Source of the DNA: Blasia pusilla
Taxonomy: Eukaryota; Marchantiophyta; Marchantiopsida; Blasiales
DNA length: 64,000 nt
Direction of reading: 5' to 3'
Assembly: GCA_050084515.1 (NCBI GenBank)
Contig: CM114273.1
Coordinates: 34,224,001-34,288,000, forward strand
Shown: piece after piece, positions 54,721-64,000 of the stretch
Layout of the letters: every line of letters starts with the position of its first letter
How positions within the stretch are numbered: position 1 is the first letter of the stretch
The notes under the pieces: model-generated
What the model saw: only the letters and a program-made list of their open reading frames with translations
Databases searched by the model: none
Told to the model about the DNA's origin: nothing
Translations under genes and position numbers: made by a program

Positions 54721-56850
54721 TATCCCGAACCTAACTTTTATCCAACCCTACACGCGGTCGGCGCCGCTTATGGTAATCATAAGGCCCAAACCTAATGGTC
54801 CACTTTTTGTGGACTGTTAGATTATTAATCAAACGGCCCGCGTTTGAGACGCGGCCGCCCCTCACCCCCTTGCCCCCTACTGCGATTCTAACGGTCTGGA
54901 TAATCTGGACCGTTTGATCTAAAATCAGATGGCCAACGTATGAGAAATGGCCTCCCCCACCCCCTTCCCCCCTTCCCCGATTCTAACGGGACGCGTCCGC
55001 CCCTGACTACCCTCTCCCTTCCTCCCTACCCCGTTCGACTGCCCCTGCAACGCTCACTTCCTCATTTGCGCCCACTTGCCCCTCACAACCTCGCTCTAAG
55101 CCTCATGGGCTCCGCACTTCTCCTCACGGACTCTGCTCTCACATGGCTGTGCATCACTGAATGTGGAGCATTGCAGGTTACGTCTTTGGTCTTCTGCTTG
55201 GATGGTTCAACCTCGCTCTAACCCTCACAGGCTGCGCTCTAAGCGTCACGGGCTGCGCTCTAAGCCTCACGGGCTCCGCTCTCACTTGGATGTGCAGCAC
55301 TGCACGTCACGTCTTGCTTGGTAGTGTTTGCTCTCACTCGGCAGTGCCGCTTGATCAGATGGTTCTTGAGTGCTGTTGTTTGGCTGGTTGATTAGGGTCT
55401 CCTGCACATCGTTCTCAAGTGTTGTTTAGTTGGTGAGTTTGAATACTCGTGCGTGCTCGAGGGCACAGGTACGCCCTGGATTGATCGCTCATCCCTCTGC
55501 CACCTCTTTCCTTCATCAGAAGCTATGTAGACACGTCTGGTTGTGCATTTTCTTGTTGGTGCCTCCTTGCACCTGCTCTGCATTGTCCTTGTTGTCGAAA
55601 GAGGCCGAGCTATCTTAGTGATCTTGGCTTGGTGCTATTTTCTTTGCAGCCTGATTTAATCTCTGGGCCTTGCAGATTGTTCTTCTCATGTGCGCGGTTT
55701 GGGTTTGGGCCTTCATTTCTGATGCACTAAGTCCACGGCTCCTTGGGTGCAGTAAGGTGTCTATGTGATGGAACAATTCCTTGGTCTGGGTTTGGCTCCA
55801 TGGGTTGGCGGTTGCACTGAAAGCTTGGTCTGCGGCTAATATGCCATTGCGGGACAACCTTTGTGGGATAACATCTGCTTGTTCATTCCACCTCTATTGG
55901 TGGCGTTGTATCTCGCTGCAAGTTCTAAGGCGACCCCATCGTTTCCTTGTTGGATCCAGTTTTTTCTACTACTGATCCGGTCGCCCTTCGAAAATTTCTC
56001 CGTTCGAGACATTTGTCATAGTCAACAATTGTTGAGTTGAATCCTGATAGCTAGGGAGGGAGAGTCTTGTGACAGAAATTCATACATGGGATACCACAAC
56101 TTCCATAAGTTGCTCGCTTCTCAAAGATAGCATTACATGTATCATTTGCTATAGATGCTTCATCCGCAAACTCTTTCTCTCCTAGCTACCAAGCTCATCT
56201 CCAAATATGTATATTAACTACCACACGATTTCCAGTTGGTGCTCTCTAAGGCGACTTGTTCATCTCATGTGGTTCTGAGACGCATGTAGTAGGTCTATCT
56301 ACTTGGGGTTGTCCTATGAGACTACGAGTGCTCTTGTTTTACATTGAGGTTCGAAGATCTCTGCCGCTTCTTTGCAAATCCCCTCTCGTTCGTATTGACC
56401 CTCTTGTTAGTGGTCCTTCTAAGTCAATATGGGGGCGTCCCTTGGACTTCAATAAAAACGTCCTTTCCCAAACCATCAATTGGTTCAGGATAATACCCCT
56501 TGTCTGACATCGCAAGGTCTGCTCCAGTAGGAAGGGAATCCCTTACCCCACCTTCGAAGCCTGGAGCATGTTCGAGAGTGAGTCTCTCTCCCCAAGGACT
56601 GCTTGGAAAGTGAGACTTTTTCCACTAACTCAAGCGCATGACTTCCTTTCCAGATATGGGGGACCACTTGGAGCTTTCCAATGGTTCAACATTAGGTGAC
56701 TTTACACCATAATGCTTTTTGGATGTAGTTTCCTTAGACACACTCTTCCCCTTCCCTTGTGTTGACTTGCGTGTTGTGACTCTAGTTGCCATGTTTACTT
56801 GGCTGTATTTCATTTTGCACCTCTATCTAGAATGGCCGCAGGTCTAAGAA
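54721..56850. other. No gene; GC-richer segment with a tandem duplication
   Basis: An imperfect ~120-bp tandem duplication at 55,087-55,207 and 55,208-55,320 (AACCTCGCTCTAA … GTGCA-CACTG) contains inner ~30-bp repeats (GGGCTGCGCTCTAAGC-TCAC). A short C-rich block lies near 54,945-54,985. The remainder to 56.8 kb gives only short unsupported frames. Confidence 0.45.
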
Positions 56851-57240
56851 CCATGCTCGAGAGCCGCTGGAGCTGGAGCCGAGCCGAGTAGAGAGTGTGC
56901 TAGGGAGTTGTTGGAGCTGCGGTTGGAGGTGGAGCGGGAGACAGAGCTAGAGCTGAGTCGAGTAGTAACCGTGCTCGGGAGCCGCTAGAGCTGCAGTCGA
57001 AGTTGGAGCTGGAGCAATAGACGGAGTCGTAGCTAGGCTCAAAGTTGGAGCTGATGAATCGGGAGGAGAGAGCAAGTCAAATCAGAACCTGAAGCTGAGT
57101 AGAGAGCGTGCTAGGGAGTTGCTAGAGCTGCGGTTGGAGGTGGAGCGGGAGATAGAGACAAAGCTGGAGCTAAGTCGAGTAGTAGTCATGCTCGAGAGCC
57201 GCTAGAGCTACAACCAAAGTCAGAGGAGGAGAAGTAGATG
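56851..57240 (+). repeat. ~207-bp tandem repeat with coiled-coil-like coding
   Basis: Two long units start near 56,891 and 57,098 (GAGCTGCGGTTGGAGGTGGAGCGGGAGA), preceded by a partial unit. The plus strand reads Glu/Leu/Arg-rich heptad-like sequence (RELLELRLEVERE-x-ELELSRVV) with the same stop at the end of each unit. It may be the coiled-coil start of a retroelement gag, now degenerate. Confidence 0.5.
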
Positions 57241-57380
57241 GAGTCAATGTAGCACTACCTGGATTGTAGGAAGCATACAAACATTAGAATGTTATCGTAT
57301 GTATTGCTCTGAGTAGAGTTCGGATCTATTGCATTACTTGTAATAGTCTATTCATACCAATAATAATAAACCTCAGAATG
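57241..57380 (+). other. Possible LTR-like or polyadenylation segment
   Basis: Sequence such as TTACTTGTAATAGTCTATTCATACCAATAATAATAAA resembles the end of a copia-type LTR transcript region. No partner LTR is seen in the window. Confidence 0.25.
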
Positions 57381-57658
57381 CACGCCTCAACGGTTTGTGA
57401 AAAGAAAGCAAGTAAATTGACTGACGTCACCTGATTGTCGAGAGCACAGTGGGGAGTTCTAATCTTTGTGAAGAAATAAATACGATGCTCCTCGTAGGTT
57501 TGAAACCATAACGCATCATCTTGATCCCTCTCGCCAACTTTTCACTAAGTGAGAGGTCATTTAAATCAACGGATGTCCCTTCTCCCAAAGATCTGAACTG
57601 TCTTAAGGACGAAAATTTGAAAACTCGCATAAAAACTGTTAGAGCCTCTAGCGGCGGA

Positions 57659-57676
57659 TAACCCTAAACCCTAAAA
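57659..57676. repeat. Two telomere-type CCCTAAA units
   Basis: AACCCTAAACCCTAAAA. Too short to be a telomere; it is an interstitial telo-box-like motif. Confidence 0.7.
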
Positions 57677-57989
57677 TGCACCATCCAACGGCTATAAGAA
57701 AACATGCATCATAAGCCAATTTTTTGATCTCCTGCTTTGGCAAAAAGTCCACGTGGCAAAAGCTTGGGTGGTTGCACTTTTGAGAACGCGTTCTCCCATA
57801 ATTTTATAGATTGTGATTCCGGTCCGCCTACTTCATCTTATTTGTATGAACACGTCTCGGGGGAACAGTTCCCCGATTCCGTATTATTTCTCTATAGTTT
57901 ATTTGTAATTCCGCTGGCTTGCGCCACTAGGGGTTATTTATTCCATAGAGGTGTTTCCTAGTAGTATTTTCCTTTAGGTTGCTGAAGGA

Positions 57990-59243
57990 GATTTTCCGTT
58001 CTTGTATTTTAGTACTTTTCACCTCATGAAAGTGGGAAAATGTAAGGGTTGGTCTCCATCAGCCCTACCATATTCATTTACCCGACGGGTACTTGACACC
58101 TATCAAAGGACTTCGCGTCTTGGAAGTCCCACTCGGGAGCGAGAACTTTGTATCGAGTTTCGTGGCAACGGTTCTTACCAAGGTTCTTCTCCACATCGAT
58201 GATCTTATGAGGATTGGTGACCTTCAAGTCGCCTATCTTAGTAGAATTTTTAGTAATCTAGTCACCTCTCTACCCTCTATAGATCCTTTGATAGGAAGTG
58301 TTTGGGGATCTACTAGGACCTAGCTCTTTAGAGTGCCCCATGGGGAGTTAGCCCATAGATAGGCTTCTTCGCCAATTGGCCCTGGTGGAGTAGGTATTCT
58401 TTCGAATGAGTTAGTGGCGCCCTTGGTCTTTTTAGGGAGTTGGGCCTCTATACCACCCCTTCTTTGCTCTCGATTTATAGTTAGGGATAGTCCTCTCCTT
58501 CTATAGTACGTCTCCCAAGTTAAGGATGGCCTTTTTCCACTTCAATCTTCGCTTACAGTTTATAGAGATTCCCTTCTAGTAGAGGCCAAATGTTCTTCCC
58601 ATTTTCTCAACCTTAGAGCTGCTTTGTCTAATGAGAATATCCCCATAGAGGTTTGGGCATGTATTTGCTCTTGCTTCAGAAAGGGGGAAGACTCATGGGT
58701 GGGGGCTCACCCCCTCATCATGGTTTTCCGTATCGTACCACTTACCTACACCACAGCGATGCGGTTCCAATTGGGCCTCCCTCAATCATTGGTGGTTGGT
58801 TCGACACATTGTCAGTGTCGCCACAGCTTGGATCCACTCCGTGTGCATTTGTCACACCGTCGAATTGGGGGTGAGAGGACAACCACTCACGATGCCGTAC
58901 GGGATATCATGTTCAATGTTCCTGGGAGAGTGGCTTCCATGTGCACAGAGGGAAGCACTTCTCCATGCAGGACTCCCTTATTCTTGTTGATCTTTATATG
59001 ATGCGAGAGGCTGAGGTGGTGGTGGTGGATGTTGTAGTGACATGTCCTAAGTGAGAGGTTGTGCGAACCCACGTAATGGCACAAGGAAGATTGCAACAAG
59101 AAGCGGTGGCTACGGCGAAGAAGACCCATATTTATAGTCAACTTCACCATGGACATCAATTTCTTCCCCTAGCCATAAAGAGGTATGGGACCATGAAGGA
59201 AAGGTTTCATTCGTTCCCTACGAACTGTATTCATCATCTCTAG
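57990..59243 (+). pseudogene. LINE (non-LTR retrotransposon) ORF2, 3' part
   Basis: Frames on the plus strand follow the end of a LINE reverse transcriptase. In order: a block KCKGWSPSALP (the N-x-x-KC-x-WSPSG type thumb motif), KGLRVLEVPLGSENFVSSF (GLRVLG-x-PLG) and LLHIDDLMRIGDLQVAYL; then a segment ending FLGSWA near 58,440; then MRFQLGLPQSL, C-x-C…DPLRVH and GGERTTTHDAVRDIMF (a C-terminal zinc-like 'C.C…D..G.H…R..HD.VRD' region); and last REAEVVVVDVVVTCP … LPLAIKRYGTM. Stops and frameshifts occur between most blocks. The 5' half is absent, as usual for LINE insertions. The sequence is GC-richer than its flanks. Confidence 0.7.
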
Positions 59244-62200
59244 TCAGAAATGGATTTTCCTTAGCTACTCAAGTCTCTTTAGGTGACAAGTCACCATAAC
59301 TTCTCAACATGCCCCAACTAATGGGCTTTTGGGGCTATGGGAGACTCCAATGCTAGAGGCCCACGAAGTAATAATCATAATTGTCTAGTGTAGTCGATAT
59401 TATTATCTCCGCTCTCCGGTGGGTTTAGAAGAATGCCCCCTTTCTTGTTTGAGGGCCGGTTTATGTGCTTTAGAGTCCTCCTCTTTCGTTTATAGGATGG
59501 GTTTTCCATCATTGAGGTTAAAGTTCTTACTCTCACTAGCTTTCATGTTTACTAATCGCTCCAACTAGTCGTAAGATCAGCTTTTCTTTAGTCCCTGGAG
59601 TAGCGTACCCACGGCGCAGGAATCCAAGCGCACGGACGGGGAATTAAAGTACAATCGCACGGAAGACGTGTCGATTCGTAGATATGGTCCGCCGTCGTTG
59701 CTCTACATAAATATTAAAGTAGCTCCTCGCAAGATGCGACTTGACCAACGCATATGAGTGCCCTATGATTCAAAAGCTCGAATGAAATGCGAATCTATGC
59801 ACGACGAGCCGGTGGCGTAAGGGGTCTTATCGCGGGCAATTATTCGAGGTTCAGCAGGAACCGAATTTCCTCGCGAAGTAACCGGTTCAGATCATCATTC
59901 CCGATTATAGATCTGTAAGTTTCGTCCTATGACAGTGATATCGGGAAAAAGATGGCATGTGTAAAAATCTATCCGAACCTAGGCTTGATTTTCTCATTTT
60001 CGAATCAGGTGGCAGTTCGAGTCTGAAAGGAAATTAGCCAGGCGTCAACTTCCTTACCTTTTCTAAGCACACCCGGCTCACCGCTACAAACAAATCGAAA
60101 AATTAAGTGATTTCCTGTAAGATTTCAATCGCAGGCGCAAACCGAATTCGATGGCCCAAGGAAGAATACAGCACAGGACCCAGGATTCCACATTTACTTG
60201 CGTGCACTTTGAAATGGCAGGTTGTACTTGGGGACCGACCGCGGAAGTCAGTATTATTACCCTTCATGTGGTCTACCGGTGTTTCTTTAGTCTTCACCAC
60301 GTATTAGGTTGAGTATGCTAACCTAGTACGTCGTAGTTTTAATTTTCCTTACACTCGCATTACTACTCGGTGAAGCGGGTTCCTAAACAGATTCTGCAGA
60401 CTCCAGGGGAGGAGGGGCGGGGGGGTTGACAGTCTGTCGAGTCTACATCTAGATTCCTCGACGGCCACAACGTCAGAACCCGGTCACGGCTATAGCTGTC
60501 TTAGCGTCTCATTAGTTAATATACTATAATAGGAAAATTCTATTTTTCCGCACGAAAAAATACAATATTCGAAGATTCATCATGTAACTCGTTTTAAATA
60601 AAGCTTTGAGTTCTCATTTACTTGTGATAATAAATAGGAGAGTCCAAATGGGCGAATGATTTAATTTCTATTATTAGATTAGTCCCATCTAGCTTTTTTA
60701 CTAATAAGATCTTCAAAAGTATTATATTTATATTATTATGGGAGAATATTTTTTATTTATAAAATAATCTTAACATAATCAAATGAAAATATCTCATATA
60801 TTGTAGAATTTTTTTAAAATATATCTGTAATATTATTAATCCCTTCTCTTTAGATGTTCTACATTAGTTTTTCAAAATTTTTTATTTTTTATTTATTCTA
60901 ACCGCATCATACAAATATTCTCATGGGAAAGTATTTTTTATTTATAAACACATATGTGTTGACATGTAAAAATTATGCAGGAAATTTTTTTTCATATTTT
61001 ACAAATGTTAAAAAAAATGAATTTCTGTGTAACACTATTAATATGTTTCCTTCAAATTATAATTATGATTAACTATTCAAACACTTTTTTAAAACACAAG
61101 TACTTACAAGTAACACAATTTCACAATGACATCGTTAATACCATTTACATTCTCCTGTTCGTTGTAAATATAGTAATCATTCTCAGGTAGTATTAGAATC
61201 ACTTTAGTTACATTATCTGATTCATCTTGCAAATATGTCGGGAATGCTTACTCATTAGAAATAGGATCGAAAGCCGGGAACCTCATAGCACGTTGCCACG
61301 TCCGCACTGAACCTCTCATCTAGGTCAGGTATCACACGTACATAATGAGCTATTTGTACATACATACGGTCGCGCTTGCTGAGAAGAAACTCGATCCTTC
61401 ATCGGAAATTTCAATTATGGTTAGGTATCTAACCTACATCTAGAATTCTGAATGAGTTCTACAATATCTGGTGGCTTCCTCAGGGTGATGAATGATCGCT
61501 ATCGATCGGGCCATCATGCGTTCAAGGTTTGGTGGTGTAAATCATGAACAAACTCAGCAGGCCATGTGCGCGTATTCTGAACGTCAAGTATTTGGCAATG
61601 ATACGGGGTTACGTGTTGACCTAGCCTCATTTGAAATTTCCGTTTCAATTTCTCAAATGCCTGCTAAAGAGGGTCTCAAAATATTAGCATCAAAAGAGTC
61701 GACCGTAGTTACAAAATTTTCAAAATATACACTCATGCTTTAGATACACCGGAAATGAACTGATTCTTAAGAAAATACCCGGTCCCAGGTATGTTGCCAC
61801 TGGTGTTTATGTCAGTTAAGTCGTAGAAAAGTGAACCCCGGTTGGATAACCCAAGGTGTTTTCGATTGGTGAACTGGAACCAGTTCACACCAAGGCTTTG
61901 GGAACCTTTGTAAGAGGTGTTGGTTCCCAAGTCTGAAAAGTCTAGGAAGTCATCCTAATCATATGTGACAGTTTTTTAATGATTGAGAATAAAATTAGTG
62001 AGAACTTTTAGAAAGAAAAAATTAATAAAGGTTAGTAAGGGTTTTAAGAAGGGTTTCAGGTTAATTTTGCGAATAAACTCAAGGAAAATTTATCTAATTT
62101 GAAAATATGGTACCAAAATTATTTTTACCATATTATCCTACTGGATCACATTTTAAAAAAGCGAATAGACATACACGTATCCGGTAAAAAACGGACGGAC

Positions 62201-64000
62201 TAAAAGAAAGAGTCGGAGCAATAGAGTGAATCCAACATCACTACTTGCGAACTCAGACAGAACTTTGAGGTGACCTTTCGCGCAGTTATTTTGACCTGAC
62301 GTAAGAAAATCCCCCCTAGATCTAGTTATTATGTTTCGCTCTTCTTCGTCTTTACGCTCATACCCACGGATCGACGATATCTAGAGTCTAGACGACGGAT
62401 TCTAGACATACATTCAATTATTTTCCCGGGGGCTTGTCCATTGACTCCATACTGGGTTGCACTCATTACACTGGTTTTCGCGCGTGCAATCTATGTGCGC
62501 AGTCATAATCCGGGGAGTTCTTACGAGAACCGGTACATTGCGGGTGTTTCATAGCCTGGCTCGGTAAATTTGGATTTCCAGCCGGTTTTTCTGATACTTG
62601 GACAAAGAAAGCCCCTAAACCCCGGATCTCCCCCTTCATTGCATACGCAGTATAGTCGTACAACGTCGCCAACGACTTATCATTAGCATGTTTCCGGAGA
62701 TCCTGGGGGGTTTAGAGTGAACCTGGTCGGCACCTTTTTACTTTCCAGTTCTGGCTACGGCCCGTAACGGCCGGGCGATAAAGCTTTGCTTCTCGCAATG
62801 AAGCTGTCGGCATTTGAAGTGTCGCCTTTCGTACGTGGTACAGTGGCTTTCCGGCAGCTGACGGGTCCACTTCTTCCCACGCCGGAGATACCCGGAACCC
62901 CGCCAGTGGTATGTACCTGCCGTGAATTAACCTTTTCCCCGGCCATTTCTCCATAAATCTCACTGCCCGTATTTCCTGGTTTGGTTTCCCGCTTCCCGGG
63001 AAATCACATGTGTTACTGTGTACATGACTCTCAGCAATGGCCGGGAAGATGGAGGGCAGGCAGAGGATAGATGATGTAAATTTGGGAAAGACTTTCCCTG
63101 CCCGCTCATCAGGACCGAATGCTAAACATTCGGTCTAGATGAGCCATTAAATTCAAACTATAAGACACGGTGGAAGGTGCCGAAGTTTGAAAGCGGTCTT
63201 TTCTTAGATTAGGAGCTTTTTTCCCAGCACTCCTAGTTTGTGTAGTCTACTTTCCTTGAAGTGCGGGCAACACCGCCACATTTGAGAGGTTTAGAAGATT
63301 TGAGTGTTCATCATTACATTTTGTTGAGACTGAAGCAATAACCATTCTCGCATGAGTTTCTTAGGTCACTAGTTATTTTGGGGGAGTGAATTCGTTTTGG
63401 GTTAGTTAATGGAGGGGGGCAGTGAGTAATATGTTTTTGGGAAGTTATACCCTTACCTTGAGGGGATAGTCAAGTAAATTTTCAAACGAGGCCCAAAAGG
63501 GAAATGGGGTAGAAAATTTCAATTTACAAAATAATTAAAGAGGGTTGGGAGAGGGGGTACTAACCACTACAATCACTCTGACCACATAGCCACTTCTATG
63601 AATTGCTACCATGGCCCCTTACTTGATAATGGCCACAATAGTATTATGGGAGATATTTTAGTGGCTTCTCACCTCCATATTTGGATTTTATAGATGAATG
63701 CTTAGTCTAATCATTAGAGTGATTAGTGATGTACTATCATCATCTCTATATGCTAGTAATTTTAAGAATTAAGAAAATATTTTCTTGCTTCCCATGTTAC
63801 CATAAGGATTTTTGTTTACCATATGGTATTCAAAGAAGTGTTTACACATCAAAATTTGGTTTGTGAAGATATAAAAATGAAAAAGATGTTTGTAGCGATA
63901 TGTGGACGCGCAAAAGCGTCTATTTGATGTCATAAATTTTAGATCCCAACAAAAAATAGCAAAGCAATGCCTAAATCTATATTATTATTGGAGAGTGTCT
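59244..64000. other. 4.7 kb with no recognised gene
   Basis: 59.6-60.5 kb and 61.2-63.3 kb are of mixed composition and look unique. The frames 61,492-61,743 (+) and 62,466-62,963 (-) have no motif I recognise. 60.5-61.2 kb and 63.3-64.0 kb are AT-rich. A 9-bp perfect hairpin GTGAACTGG-AA-CCAGTTCAC is at 61,869-61,888. Confidence 0.45.
63104..63144. repeat. Imperfect hairpin (7 bp + 8 bp stems)
   Basis: GCTCATC-AGG-ACCGAATG, loop CTAAA, CATTCGGT-CTA-GATGAGC. It could be a small-element terminus or a chance structure. Confidence 0.7.

Noticed and set aside
57659-57676. Telomere repeat
   Set aside because: Only two units, far from a chromosome end in this context; at most a telo-box-like motif.
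1-64000. CRISPR array or bacterial operon
   Set aside because: No regularly spaced identical repeats with unique spacers; the short tandem repeats seen are head-to-tail without spacers, and the gene content is plant nuclear.

Overview
This is a gene-poor, transposon-rich stretch of a land-plant nuclear genome. The plant assignment rests on four STIG1-type cysteine-rich secreted-protein genes, a plant-type tRNA-Gly(GCC), Helitrons with ~100-bp GT-AG introns, Ty3/gypsy elements, a LINE and a DUF659/hAT transposase. I cannot name the species. A seedless plant is possible, because the gypsy integrase ends in a PHD finger of a kind I associate with non-seed-plant and algal elements, but that is a weak inference.

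Layout. 0-3 kb holds remnants of an unnamed DNA transposon. 3.1-5.5 kb is a degenerate ~180-bp tandem satellite with one MITE-like insertion and a perfect 27-bp hairpin. 5.7-6.8 kb is a decayed hAT (DUF659) transposase. 8.8-21 kb is the most gene-like part: STIG1 genes at 9.1 kb (+), 16.3 kb (+) and 20.6 kb (-), the tRNA-Gly at 11.2 kb, and a complete 198-bp non-autonomous Helitron at 18.3 kb. 12.4-15.7 kb and 20.9-25 kb are AT-rich. 22.8-41 kb is a nest of Ty3/gypsy fragments (gag, RT, RNase H, integrase, integrase-PHD) with several LTR-like repeats in direct and inverted orientation.

40.8-44 kb contains Helitron 3'-end and helicase fragments inside a long inverted duplication, with two perfect palindromes of 72 and 74 bp. 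A fourth STIG1 gene at 46.0-46.5 kb (-) is frameshifted inside its polyproline tract. 47.9-54.3 kb is a nearly full-length but decayed Rep/helicase Helitron on the minus strand, whose exons and introns can be traced. 54.7-57.4 kb has low-complexity and tandem repeats and a possible LTR end. 58.0-59.2 kb is the 3' part of a LINE ORF. From 59.25 kb to the end I recognise no gene.

The only genes that look functional are STIG1 copies 1-3 and the tRNA. STIG1 proteins are secreted and apoplastic, so copies 1-3 plus the broken copy 4 read as a dispersed paralogue cluster pulled apart by transposon insertion. The main points of interest are the STIG1 cluster and its structural variants, the PHD-tailed integrase, the spliced Helitron with a duplicated N-terminal exon module, and a set of perfect palindromes that look like replication template-switch scars.
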